A stretch of DNA of 64,000 bases from the NCBI GenBank assembly GCA_028673005.1, contig CM054115.1, forward strand, positions 53,085,738 to 53,149,737, read 5' to 3'. Below the pieces are notes generated by a model, which worked only from the letters and a program-made list of their open reading frames with translations, was not told the DNA's origin and did no database searches. The DNA comes from Tanypteryx hageni. Lineage: Eukaryota; Arthropoda; Insecta; Odonata; Petaluridae. The position numbers were made by a program, and so were the translations under genes. Below, piece after piece: positions 22,738 through 34,810 of the stretch (its first letter is position 1; each line of letters begins with the position of its first letter).

Positions 22738-24138
22738 TTGAATATATGGAGATCGGGAGAAGTGCCTATAGCTGGCAGTGTAAACAAAAAATCGCGCGGG
22801 TAAATCTGATCCATCTTCACCAACTAAGGGTTAAGTCGCAAAAGATTTCAAATGAGCCGGTACGCATTATTTTTGTTGCGTGATACGATCTCAAGCAAAT
22901 CAGTTATCGTGGAACAATAAGTTCAAATTGAAAATAAAATAATAAACGTGCTAATTTTTATCACTTTCTGGCAAATCCTCTCTAAAGCCTGCAACCTCAC
23001 GTCCGTATTGTATGCTGCAACTCTTTTTTTAACAGTTGCACAGAATTTGTTCAATATCGCGGGATTTTGTCATTCACATAGGAAGGTGACGTTGGAATTA
23101 ATTCCACGCATCCGTGCCCTTTTTTCGTTACGAGAACATTCTCTCGACTACTCGTTTTGGAGGATTGTTCCCTTTCACGAATGAGTGAGGCCGTGATGTT
23201 TTTTCACGGTTTAAATTAACGGGTACCTGGCGATTCTGATCCTTTTCACGGCGGGAAAACTTGAAATTTTAACTGGGACGTGCTCAGCATCGGTGCATTC
23301 CGTAGATGTATAATACGAGTCATAATATGTAGATGATTTTTGTACACAATATAGTTAAATTTAGTAATTCGATATTAAATAAATACCACTTTTTTGCAGT
23401 TATGTCTCTTAAAGTATGAATTCTCTATAAGAAATAAAACAATGTAATTTCCACTTAAAAATATTTGCTCGACTGTCGATTCATTTCATCGTTATTATTT
23501 AAGCATAATAAAATGAAATTAAAATTTTCGAAAGTATCTCATAAAAATCTTTCATCTCAATATCACTCTCTTCTCTATGCATAAATATTTTGAAGAGTGT
23601 GTTTGTTCCGTATAAAGTCATACTTCGCGATTACCTATAGTTACAAAATTTTGCATAAATAATCCTGCTGCTTAAACTAGCTGAGTATAATACATTCACA
23701 CAGCATATATGTTTGGTGAAAGGTTTAAATAATTATTTTTTTCCATTTGAATAATAGTGGAATTCAGTGTAGAACTTTTTTCATTGGCATTTTAAAAGAC
23801 GATAGAACTGAGCTATTGTCGCGAAGTTTATACCATCCTACGGGGAATAAAGGTTCTTATCCATATGGTAGAATTTCGCTTTGAATTTGAGATTGCTCGA
23901 AAATAACGTTTATTATTTTTATTTTAGGCGATTTTGTGTGAGTTCTCCATGGTAGCTTGGTAGTGTTGGCTTTCGAATCACTCGATTTCAACGTGTTTTT
24001 AAACAAATCGATGAATAACGATAAATTTACTTAAGTCATTTGCTTCTCATGTTTTCTGAACGTGAATGGCCTTTCGCATTACATTAAAAGTTCATCTACG
24101 TCTAAAGAATTAGATCCGTCAGCTGCCAAAAAAGTTTT
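22738..24138. other. No recognisable feature
   Basis: AT-rich DNA without repeats or coding signals that I can support; an open frame at 22948-23184 (+) has no motif. Confidence 0.4.
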
Positions 24139-24330
24139 AATTTTATCACTGCTAAAAATTGCTGGAATGATTTGATCTAAAGATTCTATGCAGATAGGCA
24201 CAAGCTGTAAATTTGGGAATAATTTTGAATATCTGCCCGGCAAGTGGAAGACCCGGATTCGATTCTCGGTCATACTAGAATATTTTCCTGTTTCAAAATT
24301 ATTCCCAAATTTATCACTACTGAAAATGTA
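24139..24330. repeat. 20-bp perfect inverted repeat around a tRNA-like motif
   Basis: aaatttgggaataattttga at 24209-24228 is exactly inverted at 24293-24312. The 64-base loop contains a B-box-like ggattcgattctcgg. In addition a direct near-repeat tttatcactgctaaaaattg / tttatcactactgaaaatgt flanks the left arm and follows the right arm. This looks like a rearranged SINE or a foldback element. Confidence 0.55.
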
Positions 24331-24517
24331 ACCTTATAAAAACAATCAACGTAATTATATAATCGAAGCCTCGATTTTAGTATATTATATTTTAGTGCAT
24401 TGACTAAACATATAAACGTCTATTTCAAATGATGCATCGCAGTTGGAAGTTACCATTTATGGCATGGTTATATCGATTAAATTTCAGGGTTTTGTTTGAT
24501 GAACGCCTCGTACTACT

Positions 24518-25236
24518 CACTCATATAAATATAAAGACGTGGACACCAAATCCCACAAGTTATATATTGCTTCATTTCTAATCCTATCCCTAGGTTATGG
24601 GATCAAGGAAAGTTAACGACCAAATATGTCTGTTTTATACTGCTGTTGTAGTTTATTTAAAATCTTCCCGTAGAATTTCAAGGGTCATATCCTCAATTTT
24701 TAAATTAAACAAAAATGAAATACTGATAGTGCCGGAGAATTTGTTTGCAGGTTTCATTACAGAATGACGGGTGTAAAAATTCTTAATTAAAACATTCCTT
24801 TAGAAGCTTGTCTTAAAGGAAAATTTTACCATACATCTTTACATTTTGAAGAATTTGTTTGTGCAGAATATAGTTAAATATCGCGACTACCGAGAGCGAC
24901 CAAATTTTGAATAATGAATCCTTCCATCTAATGCAGATGAATGGAACACTCTTATCTGAAATGGTCAATCAGTGCTGCCGATATAAGGTATTAAATTTTT
25001 AATGTGTTAAACCTGGCTCTCAGCTTACTTACAACATATTTCCTGACAATCGCTACATATAGTATATTGCTAAAATGAATATCTATAGAAATCTACTATT
25101 TCGAAAGCCTAGATTGGCCAGTGCAAGCTATATAAGGGATTAATTTTTTTAAATTCGTTAACCTTCATTTATTCTCAAATTTGCTTGTCTTGATTTAAAA
25201 ACCCGAGCAACTCCGGGTATATTTGCTAGTCTATTA
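24518..25236 (-). repeat. 'actagc...ccggagttgctcgggt' repeat, minus strand
   Basis: Read on the minus strand the 25236 end is agactagcaaatatacccgg then agttgctcgggt, matching the start of the repeat at 49296 (actagctgtgccccggc gttgctcgggt). The other end (ctcatataaatataaag) resembles the reverse complement of that repeat's ttatatatatagat end. Such elements are widespread in insect genomes; the superfamily is not settled here. The lower boundary is uncertain. Confidence 0.4.
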
Positions 25237-25744
25237 GAAATTTCTTTATATTAAAATTGTAAGCTGCCCGATGGTCGGTCGTGAAGCACTCGTCTAATCA
25301 CGTTGCTAAATAAACCGCGATAGGTCAGTCCGATTTCGACGAAACTGGAACCATAATTCTCGGCGTAACTTTCTCTATGTATCATGACGGATAGATGCAT
25401 AGTTGTATAACATAAGGGCATGGGTTCGATACCAGGTTAGTTTCCATTCTCCATTTGATTAACACGTAAAACAGTGTTGGACATCTTTCGTTTGCTTTTT
25501 AAAATTACTTCATAACTGTCGTATAAATTAGATACTTTGACCAAAGTACCTGCAAAGAACGCAAATTGATTTCCTCCCGTCGATTTTCAATGACGACTCG
25601 AATTTGTTCTCAACATTGTTTTGAAGACGAAAATTTAAAGTTTTTTGTGAATAAAACATTTCGTTGCCAAGAGCAACCAGCATTTTTGCCGTACTCATAA
25701 AATTACATATGACCCTATTGGGATAACGGAGGAAGATTGGATCA
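25237..25744. other. No recognisable feature
   Basis: A B-box-like gggttcgataccag occurs near 25424 but without an A box or second copy; nothing else is seen. Confidence 0.4.
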
Positions 25745-25895
25745 TGGGAGAAAGGGGAGAGCGAAAGAGAGAGAGAGAGAAGAGATAGAGAGAGAAGAGA
25801 GAGAGAGAAAAGAGAGAGAGAGAAAAGTGGAAGTTGGAGAAAGCGAGAGGTTTGGCAGGAGGGAGGGAGGGATGGAAGGAGATAAAGTGGAAGGA
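25745..25895. repeat. Short polypurine (GA)n tract
   Basis: About 150 bases of gagagagaga and gggagggaggga on the plus strand. Confidence 0.85.
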
Positions 25896-27380
25896 AGGAT
25901 GAGATCTATAGGGTGAGAGGAGATTTCAAAGGCGTTATTTTTGGGGAAATGCGTATGAACCGTATCGAAAGATGAGGAGATTTTTTTATTTTTAACTCCA
26001 TAACTATTAGTCGTAATTATGTGGTCTCGCTGATTTTTTTGTGGTAAATGATATTCTCCATCCGAATAAATTTGTTAATCTATACCTCACAAATCATATG
26101 AGAGAATGGGAGAGAAAATATGGATTTTAATCGTTGTTTGCCGATAGAATTGTCGTATCGACCGATCTAAACAAAATATACGATATAATGCTCGGGATAT
26201 TCTCGAATTTTTCTCTCCAAAACTATAACTCGTCATTATGTGGTCTCGCGGACCTTTTATAGGAAATGTTGTCTTCTACCGAATACATTTTTAATCGATA
26301 CCTTACAGATCATATAAGTACTAGGGAGAGAAGATTATAGTATTTAATTGCTATTGACGGATGCCATTCAAGGAGATACGAATATAAGTTTATTAAAGTA
26401 ATTATATAAAGTGAAAGTTCAAATTAGCGGATGCAGTTCAAAATCACAATTAGGCGATACATTTTAATAACGATCACTCTAACCTAATTTAATTAAAATC
26501 CGTCAAGAGGTTGAGGAGATGAAAATAACGCTTCGCTGGTAAATAATGCCTTAAAAATGCATTTTCTGTTTCATTCGCCCGGATCATGTAATTCGTATTC
26601 AATCGGGATAACAGTTTTCTGCGCAATATCTTCATACATATTAATCATTACTCATTCGAGTGAATATTTGGTTATATAATCAATAATATAATCCTGATCT
26701 TACGTTAAATTTTTCCATTTATACAAATTTTTTATTACAGAAATTACAAAATGTCAGCAATCGTTTCAGTCACGAATGGTAAAAAGTTAGATTGGCAGCG
26801 TTTATTTATGAATCGTATAAATTGATTAATATGATTATAGTGCGCAAATCGTCTTCCATAAAGGATTCTTATCAATTAAGACATCTTTGTTGTTTTTAAG
26901 AGATAATTTTTGCTTTACGTTCCGACCTGAACGAGAGATATTGAATGGACCGTGACCGCGATTTAATACTGTATTTCGCCAGAAAATACCCATGCATTTA
27001 ATGTTCAGCGTATAGTTCCCCATCGCATTTACGCGTTCCGAAATGCGATGGTCCGTAATCCATCCATAACTCGTTGCCGCAAAACCGCCCATAGTTCGGC
27101 ATCGCCTCCGCATCGCAAATTACCTTAGACGAGCTACAGACTTCCATCTTACGCCGCAAGCGGTTACCGGGGTGATGGGAATCGCAACGGAGGCTGAAAG
27201 TGCGGCACGTGTCCCAAGGGAGACGAACTACAAAATGATTGCGATGTCATGGGCGAGTTTATTGTTCGTTCTAACACACAAAACCGCACCGTTCCATGGA
27301 GATGAGCACGGCCACGGATAAAGAGCGGCGTGTTAGCTCACGTACTACGAGAGGCGGTTTCTTTTTGCGGGCACTGGGCC
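25896..27380. other. No gene; weakly repeated pairs
   Basis: Two short stretches resemble each other: about 25995-26110 and 26215-26330 share ctccataactatta/ctccaaaactataa, aattatgtggtctcgc/cattatgtggtctcgc, gaataaatttgttaatctataccTcac / gaatacatttttaatcgatacctTac and catat(g/a)aga. This is a degenerate tandem duplication of about 220 bp. Nothing else is recognised. Confidence 0.45.
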
Positions 27381-28080
27381 AGAGAGCTATGGAGAGAGAG
27401 AGAGAGAGAGAGATACGGAGTGATAGCGAAGGTGAAAGGGATGGAGAGTAAGAAGAAGAACAAGAAAGAACATTAGAGAGAAAGAGTGAGAAAAAAGCGT
27501 GGAATGTAAGGGAGAGAGGGAGGGAAATAGAAAGAAAATAAAGGAGATGGAGATTGAGGGAGAGGCAATAAGAAGATTGGAATAAAAAAATGGAAGGAGA
27601 TAGCAAGAGGAAAAGAGAGAAGAAAATAAAGGGAAGATAGATAGAGATGTAAAGAGAGAGATAGAGAGAAAGAGCCTTGGGGAAAAATAAAGAGGAAAAC
27701 ATATGGTTAAGGATGGACATACAGAGAGATGCAGGAAGAAAGACAGAGGGGAATGTAAGTGAAAAGGAGGGTGAAAGAGAGAGATGGAGGAACGAAGCGA
27801 GGGAGGGAGAAATGGAGAAAGATGAAGAGAGAAGGAAGAGTAGATTGGGAGGGAGATAGAGAAGGAGAGTGGGAGGAGGGTAGATGAGATAGTAGGAAAA
27901 ATGAGAGTGAAAGAGGAAAAGAGATTGGAGAGAGGAAGGGGAGGAAGATACGAGGGAGAGGAATGAGGAGAGTATAAAAGAAAGAGAGATTAGGAAGGAG
28001 GAGAAATAGAGGAAAGTGAGTGTATTTGGGAGAGAGGGGAGTAGGGAAAGAGAGTGACGCAGATAGAGGGCAGGGGAGGA
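27381..28080. repeat. Polypurine tract
   Basis: About 700 bases, predominantly A and G on the plus strand, with irregular gagaga, gaaag and gggagag units. Long pyrimidine-strand frames across it are artefacts. Confidence 0.85.
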
Positions 28081-28141
28081 TCCAAAAACTTCCCATGTGG
28101 GAGGGAGCGATCGCCCCTTCCCCCTCCTGAATCCGCCACTG
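28081..28141 (-). mobile_element. hAT-like terminus 'cagtggcggattcagg' A
   Basis: Read on the minus strand from 28141 the sequence is cagtggcggattcaggaggg, a CAG-starting terminus of hAT type. The body would extend leftwards into the polypurine tract. No partner end was identified. Confidence 0.4.
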
Positions 28142-28325
28142 CATAGGACCCTTTATTCTGAAAATTTCTACCCGTCAGAATCTATCTTTCCTTTGCCTTA
28201 AGGACCCAATCTGAGGCATAGAATTGAAGAATTTGGCATGGAGAGGGTTTAAGAAAGCACCGAATTGAGGGCAATGGAAATATCCAAGGTGACGATCCCT
28301 TCCCCCTTCCCTGAATCAGCCACTG
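28142..28325 (-). mobile_element. hAT-like terminus 'cagtggctgattcagg' B
   Basis: Read from 28325 on the minus strand: cagtggctgattcagggaag, a second, diverged copy of the terminus at 28141 in the same orientation. It borders the minisatellite on its right. Confidence 0.4.
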
Positions 28326-29005
28326 ACAGAGGGAAAGAGAGAGAGGGGGAAAGTCGCTGGGAGGAAGGTAGAGAGAGGGAGGCAAGTAAAGTAGAGAGAG
28401 GGAGGAAAGTAGAGAGAGGGAGGAAAGTAAAGTGGGGAGAGGGAGGAAAGTAGAGAGAGGGAGGAAAATAGAGAGAGGGAGGAAAGTAGAGAAAGGGAGG
28501 AAAGTAGAGAGGGAGTAAAGTAGAGGGAGGGAGGAAAGTAAAGTAGAGAGAGGGAGGAAAGTAAAGTAGGGAGAGGGAGGAAAGTTGAGGGAGGGAGGAA
28601 AGTAAAGTAGAGAGAGGGAGGAAAGTAGAGAGAGGGAGGTAAGTAAAGTAGGGAGAGGGAGGAAAGTAAAGTAGGGAGAGGGAGGAAAGTTGAGGGAGGG
28701 AGGAAAGTAAAGTAGAGAGAGGTAAGAAAGTGGAGAGAGGGAGGAAAGTTGAGGGAGGGAGGATAGTAGAGAGAGGGAGGAAAGTAGAGAGAGAGGGAGG
28801 ATAGTAGAGAGAGGGAGGAAAGTAAAGTAGAGAAGGAGGAAAGTAGAGAGAGGGAGGAATCGTAAAGAGGAAAGTAGAGAGAGGGAGGGCGGGAGAGGGA
28901 GAGTGAAAGATTGAGAGAGAGAATTGTAAAGGAAGGGAGGAAGAGAAGGAAGAAAAGGGGAAGAGAGAAGGAAAGAGAACATAATAGAGAGAAGCTGAAG
29001 GAGAA
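28326..29005. repeat. Purine minisatellite with higher-order structure
   Basis: Built of a 17- to 20-base unit of the type gagggaggaaagtagaga. Variant units (gtaaagtaggg and gttgaggg) recur in the same order about 105 bases apart (near 28561 and 28666), which indicates segmental amplification of a block of about five to six units. All open frames here are repeat artefacts. Confidence 0.85.
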
Positions 29006-29389
29006 GCATAGTAATAACATGGATGTTGATGAGGTAGAACGAGAATCAAGGGGGATGGAGATGAGAATAGGTGAGGAGAGCCCCAGGGTTTCGGGAGGAA
29101 AGGGGGGTAAGGAACTCGATGTTCGCTTCAGCGAGTACCCAACGCCCTCGAAATAAACGCGGCTTTGTGTTGGCCGATACCCCTACACCCGCACACACAC
29201 ACACGGACTCAAACCCATAGTCGGTCCCTTCACCGAAATTATCTTTCCATTCCGTGGGCCATCGCTTCATCGTCATCAAACAAGCGCCGGCAGTAACAAT
29301 CCCTTGTACCGTCCTTTTCCCATGCGAGTGGGACAGTCTTGTAAAGCCGCCCGAGTTGTTATTTGTGACCTGTTTTAATTTTTATTCCA
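29006..29389. other. No recognisable feature
   Basis: A short (CA)n run lies at about 29194-29204. No gene is supported. Confidence 0.4.
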
Positions 29390-29660
29390 CAGTAGGGGTG
29401 TCCAACCTACGGCCCGCGAAGGGGTTTTGTACGATCCTCGTAGCTATGATGAAAAAGCAATACGATAAGTTTAACACACAACTTCATAAATGTTTATGAA
29501 AATTTTGATAATGAAACTTTAAATGTTGAAATATTAACCATCAAAACCTTATTTTGACATGGGTTTCAATTATATTACACCTCAGATTATATAGGTGGAT
29601 AACTTTCGATTAAAAATCTTATCCGGCCCGCAATTCGCAATTTCCAATATGTTGAAATAT
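29390..29660 (+). mobile_element. Solo hAT-like end 'ggggtgtccaacctacggcc'
   Basis: The segment starts cagtaggggtgtccaacc then tacggcccgcgaag, closely resembling hAT termini of the CAGGGGTGTCCAACC type and also the outer hAT ends at 54893 and 61272 (caggcctgtccaacc; gcccgcgaagcg). A second tatccggcccgcaattcg lies near 29619. No opposite CAG end was located, so boundaries are approximate. Confidence 0.4.
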
Positions 29661-30245
29661 TTATTTCAAGGATATTTTGGGGGTACACATAAACCATATG
29701 GATTTAATTATTTTTTATGCTAAAAATTAAACGACTTCGAAGAATGATAAAAGTACAATGAAACATTTCAATGATCACCTTTATTCAAAGTAGCAGAACA
29801 ATTTGGCGCCGGAATGTTGGGCGCCAACTAATTTGCCGCCCAAATGTCGGCTTCCAAAGATTTAACTCCGCCTTTTAAACCTATGCCGCCCAAACGTGCA
29901 GCGCCCAATCTTCTGTAACTCAATCGCCAAGGATCACTCCTCTTTAGGAACATCTTTAGAGTTGTAGGCGGTGGCTTAATTGAAGTTTCATATTTTATCT
30001 ACGAATCTGTCGTCTAAAAATAGCTCGTGTTTCTAATGGTGTAAAATGTAGCTTGATTTCTTGGTCGGTGATACTCTTCCAAAGTAAGCCTTGAAAAATA
30101 GAAATAGAAATAGAAAAATAGAAAAATAGGCGGTCTATCGATGGGGAAATGTAATGCGACGAGCAATGCAATCTAAATTAAAACGTGAACTATATCTTTT
30201 AGTTTAAATTACAGTTACTTCAAGGAAAATTAAAAAATATGCCTG
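29661..30245. other. No gene; 'ggcgcc/gccgccc' cluster at 29803-29915
   Basis: A cluster of irregular motifs (ttggcgcc, gggcgccaa, gccgcccaaatgt, gccgcccaaacgt) within about 110 bases includes an 8-bp perfect inverted repeat ttggcgcc...ggcgccaa (29803-29827). A short imperfect repeat of gaaatagaaa units lies at about 30094-30128. Function unknown. Confidence 0.5.
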
Positions 30246-30767
30246 CCTTTTTGCTTTCTCCGTATACGAAGTATAGAGAAAGTATTATTTTCATGAAAAA
30301 ATCGAATTCGAAATTTGAATGGAAATACATGTTTTAAGGTCCCCTGAACACGTTTTGACTAATTTCTCGATAATGTCTGTGTGTGTCTATGACCGGAATA
30401 TTTTGGGCGCTTTAACTAAAAAAACCAATAATCCGATCAGCATAAAATTTCGTATTTAGCATCTGTATTAGAAAGTCAAGAACTTATTAGATTTTTGCTA
30501 AAATCGGTCGAGCGGAAGTGGATGTTCATTATTTTCATTTTTCCATTTGTGTCAAATAGCTTCTGTAATTCTTCATTAACGTAATCCTATTTAATAACCT
30601 AAGTTGTAGATAATTTTATTCTCTACAACTATTGTATTTAATAAGTTTTATTTTCTTTTGTTTTGTTTTATGGAGATATTTCAGTTCAATATTGAAAGCG
30701 ATTCCAGCGCCGCCAACTCGTAAATTACAAATTATATATGTAGAAAGCCATGTGTTGGCCACATCAG
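30246..30767 (+). repeat. 'tactttctc' dispersed repeat, copy 2
   Basis: It has the same ordered blocks as 578-1209, from cctttttgctttctccgtat to atgtgttggccacatcag, with an internal deletion of roughly 100 bases and many substitutions. Non-coding. Confidence 0.75.
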
Positions 30768-31036
30768 ATTTTTTTTTAATATAATAAAACATTCTGGAAT
30801 CCGAGCAGGATAATTTTTTTAGATTCGATAATACAGCAGTTCCTCGCCAACCGCAGTTTTAGTATCCACCGTTCTCCACGCGGCCGTCTGGTTGACTAAT
30901 TTTAATAATATGAAAATTTATGTAATTGAAGAAACTACGCACCAATTAGTCTTTAGCAGAAGGAGAGACATAGGATGGAGTTTAACATTGAAATTTACAT
31001 TATAGGAGTTAAGGTAGGTTTCTCAGAGGTCATACC

Positions 31037-34000
31037 CATTGTTCCCTCTAATTTTTTCCATCAATGCGAGGAATGAATATCGCTTTGCGCGCCTACATTA
31101 CGCTGTTGCGCGGATAGTCTCCATACACAAATAATGTGTATTACTTTGGGATTTTCACGAGTGAAGTAAAAAAATAAACAATTTAATAACAGTTAATAGT
31201 AATCATTACATTATATTAAATTTATTAATATGAAAATCGCTTTATGGAAAGCATTATTGACTGTTTTAACCAATTTCTTAAAAGATAGGGTAAAAATTCG
31301 GAAAATAATTCCTGAATCACATATTAAAAAGCAATTATAGAAAAAGTACTGAAAGATGATTATTGAGCGACTCGGCTACATCATCTCCATTTCCAGTTTT
31401 ATAACACATGTATATAGACTTATCTGCCTGATTTTAAAATTAAATTTAGAGATAACTGACCTTAATCCGTCGAACTTGGATTGTTTAAAGAAAAATGAAT
31501 TAGACGTATACTTAATTATATTTTTAACAAAATAAGAGGTAGTAACGGGATTCTAACTACTGCAACCTTTACACGGTATTCATTTATCCTATTTGTACTC
31601 AAGTTACGAAAAAGAAACAGCTCTAAGGATAAAAGGAAACTGTAAGCTGGAAATGTTGCACATATATCAACAAGCTGGGAAACAACACTATATCGGTTTC
31701 CGTTGTATATATTTCGTGGAAGTTAGCGATTGACTTGGCTTAATATTTTTCGGCAATTAGATATTTGAAGTGGATGTATTGGTTTACAATGAACGCCTTT
31801 TCCTCCAGAGTGTTGTTTGCAGATTCTTTCACATGACTAAGGTCCAAAATACCACTGTAGTTACTTGTCAACTAGCTTACTAACATTCTTGGCATGAAAC
31901 AAAGAAAAGGATCGCCTTTGAATATTCTATCACTGGTGGCTGACGGAATTAGTTTTTTAATATTGCTGATCCAAGATACTGTTGTACCAAGATACTACCC
32001 TCTTATTTTGCGGTTCTTCCCCCTCGCTAGTTGTGCAGCTTCTATTGTAAGGGAACTTTTCTGAAAGCATTTGGTCAACTTTGCTAATTCACACAATACA
32101 GCATTTAATGCATTCAGGGTTATGCGATAATTGCTTTCAGAAAGATTTTTCAAGCAATAATTTTTAATTTGGTCATAGTTTTCTAGCAATTCACGATCAA
32201 AGTATCTCATTAGTGCATCGTAATTTCGTATTAAAGCACTTACAGCAAAATATCTAGAAAGCCACTTTACTTCATTTACAGGCTTAAATGAAAGTTTCAT
32301 TTTCAATGACATTTGCCATTTCTTCAAATTCACCTCTTCGGACTGAAGATCTACAAAATGTGGTATAAATGGTTCTCAAGAGTGTCTCGATCTCCTTCAT
32401 CATTGGCATATCTTTCCAGGCATTGACCAACACCATATATTCTCGATGAGAAACAGAGTGTTGTTCTATTAGATGAGGAATGCACTTTTTAAACAATGTG
32501 GCAACACCACTGTTCTTTCCTAGTATGACCGAAGCACCATCTGAAGTAAACATTACCATTTTCATCAAGTCCAAAATATTCTGACTAGAAGTCTTTAACT
32601 ACATCAACGATAGCTTGTGCATTACAAGCATTTAATTTTATTAATCGCCTAACAGTGTTTTATACACATTAGATGCTGCATTTCTGAATTTAAAGTTTAT
32701 TATCAGCATCTTATTCAGTGAGATATCAGTACTTTCGTCAATAATTAATGTGTGATATTAAGACTTTCGGAGCTCTGCCATCATTTCTCTGTGAACAACT
32801 CAATTTATCGATTCTAAAAACTCTAATGCGTAGTTTTTATTTTGATAACATGATCAAATATTCAAATACTTAGCCATGTGATCATTAATGTTTCCATCTA
32901 ATTCATAGAGCAATTCAGGTGCACAGCAAGCAAAACGTTGTCTATAAGAATTTTTATTTCTTCGGGTTTTGGACGCTTTATTTCTGCTAATTCGTCTTTT
33001 CTGTCTATCACTAGATGATTCTAGCAAAAAATCTCACATGTTCAACTTCAATGGGTAAGGGATTTTACTTTTCAAAATATTTATAAAAGACACATGAATA
33101 TTTTTAGATAGATGCCTCTTCATGTAATCCAATTTCCATGTATTTCCCCATTTCTTTCCAGAAGAGAAATCGGAATTTACTTTAGCTTCTAAACAAATTT
33201 CGCTAATCAAACCTACTTTAACGTACTCAAATATTTCTTTCAATTGAAGACAAATTTCGCCTTTAGACTTATAGGGTTCTGTTTCCACAATTTCAAAAAG
33301 CCACTCCCCTTTGAAAGATTGGCAGCTTTTTTTCCTGGATTTACCACCTTCATTCGTAAGGTTTTCTTCGTTTGAGCATGACTGTTGGAATAAAGCCCAT
33401 TTAAAATTAATAGAATCGCCATAAAAATTTAAAAACAATATTTTAACCTATAAAGTTCTACATTAAAAAATGTTACAGACTTAAGCGATAACATAAACAC
33501 GCTACAATACAACGCCAAATACCGTCTCTGCACTCGAAGGCCGCTAGCGTCCACGCCCAAACACCGCTCAGGAGATTACAATCTTGATTACAATTTACAA
33601 GGAAATCGAAATATCATGGTTAAACAGTGTATCCCAGGAAATATTCCGATTAAAATTTTGAGTGTTAAACAATTTTGTTTAAAAATCGGGACATTCAAAA
33701 GACAAGTCGGGAAAATCCAGCCAAAATCTGGCAACTTTTGTTAGGAGGACAAAACGGTTAAATCCCTCTTTTAAAATAATGAAAATTTAATAGGCTTTAT
33801 AGTTGAAAATGATAAAATGCTATAATATTCAGGGATATCTCCGAACTCAATTTTTCTTTAAATATTTATGCCTAGATCTAAAATGCCAAAAAGTGTGATT
33901 TATGAAAATAAACCAAGAGAGAGGCATCTTATTTTCGCAGAGAAATCGAAACTAACGTTATATCACAAACCTACTAAAATGAATTTAGAAATTAACACCA

Positions 34001-34810
34001 AAAGTGCTCTACTTCTGGTTGAAAGACGATCTCCCCGGGAAAAAATATTTCCCACAGAATGAAAAAATAATATGTTCTTTCTTCAAGGTTTAACACACTT
34101 CTACTTTACCCACACCATACAAACAGAACGATCCTCTTCCAACGTAAGGCAAAACAGAACTGATTTAAGAGCTGTTCTTTTTCAAAATACTGGTTTTCGA
34201 AAACAATCTCCCAAACCGAATCAGTTTTGGGATTCCCATACCTCAATAAAAGTGAGAATGTTAAAGAATAGGTAAACATCTGGCCTTTTCCTACGAAGTG
34301 ATTTGTAGTTAAGGTCGATGGCATTGTACGAAAGAAATGCCGCCTCAGCTGGGGGCTCTTGCTTAAGGGGGGTTATGTAATTAGCAGAGTTGGGACCCTA
34401 ACTCTGGCCAACTTTTTCGGTAGGCCGGTTTACGACGCTCCCAATATGTATTTTACCGACAGTAGGACAATGTGATCTCTTATCGGAAGGGTTAGAAGGT
34501 AAAATCTTCCCGAATAATTCTGTGCTCTGGTATTTCTAACATTTCCTTTTGCTTGAACAGATGGCTTCTAACAGATAAATAGCACAACTCGTATTCCAAT
34601 AATAGCAACATACAAAACATTGACGATGAGGCACCCCTGGCAAGTTAGGATCCGGGGCGATGCAGCCCGAATAGGCGCAGCTCTGTTCGAATGGAAGGTA
34701 CTACACGGATACAAGAAGATACACAGTCGTGCGCGCTCGAAAAATTGAGTGCGCGGCACTTCAAAAACTATTAGGCGGCCGCGCAGGAGCGCAGCTTAGA
34801 GAGAACCCTG
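31037..34810 (-). mobile_element. Full-length hAT element, 3774 bp
   Basis: Ends: cattgttccctctaatttt (left) and, on the other strand, cagggttctctctaagctgc (right); 12 of the first 15 positions match. The flanks are gtcatacc at 31029-31036 and at 34811-34818, a perfect 8-bp target-site duplication. A decayed transposase lies inside on the minus strand. The termini resemble the Charlie-like CAGTGTTCCCTCTAAG type. Confidence 0.9.
31995..33438 (-). pseudogene. hAT transposase (KIAA1586/ZBED-like), decayed
   Basis: Reading the minus strand from 33438 to 31995, recognisable pieces are: a central stretch with FKGEWLFEIVE, KGEICLQLKEIF, KVGLISEICLEAKVNSDFSS and YMKRHLSKNIHV; a weak DESTDIS; TSDGASVILGKNSGVATLF; HLIEQHSVSHREY; and a downstream part with LLRTIYTTF and KWLSRYFAV. 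These are hallmarks of hAT transposases of the type seen in KIAA1586/ZBED5-like proteins. At least eight stops and several frameshifts break it, and the C-terminal hATC dimerisation domain is not clearly visible. It lies wholly inside the hAT element 31037-34810. When functional it would cut and rejoin the element's ends; it cannot now. Confidence 0.8.

Noticed and set aside
25380..25440. Another tRNA-derived SINE from the gggttcgatacc motif
   Set aside because: No A box at the right distance, no second copy in the window.
28182..29049. Three overlapping frames of 234 to 275 codons, minus strand
   Set aside because: All three minus-strand frames are open because the repeat lacks stop triplets; a minisatellite artefact.
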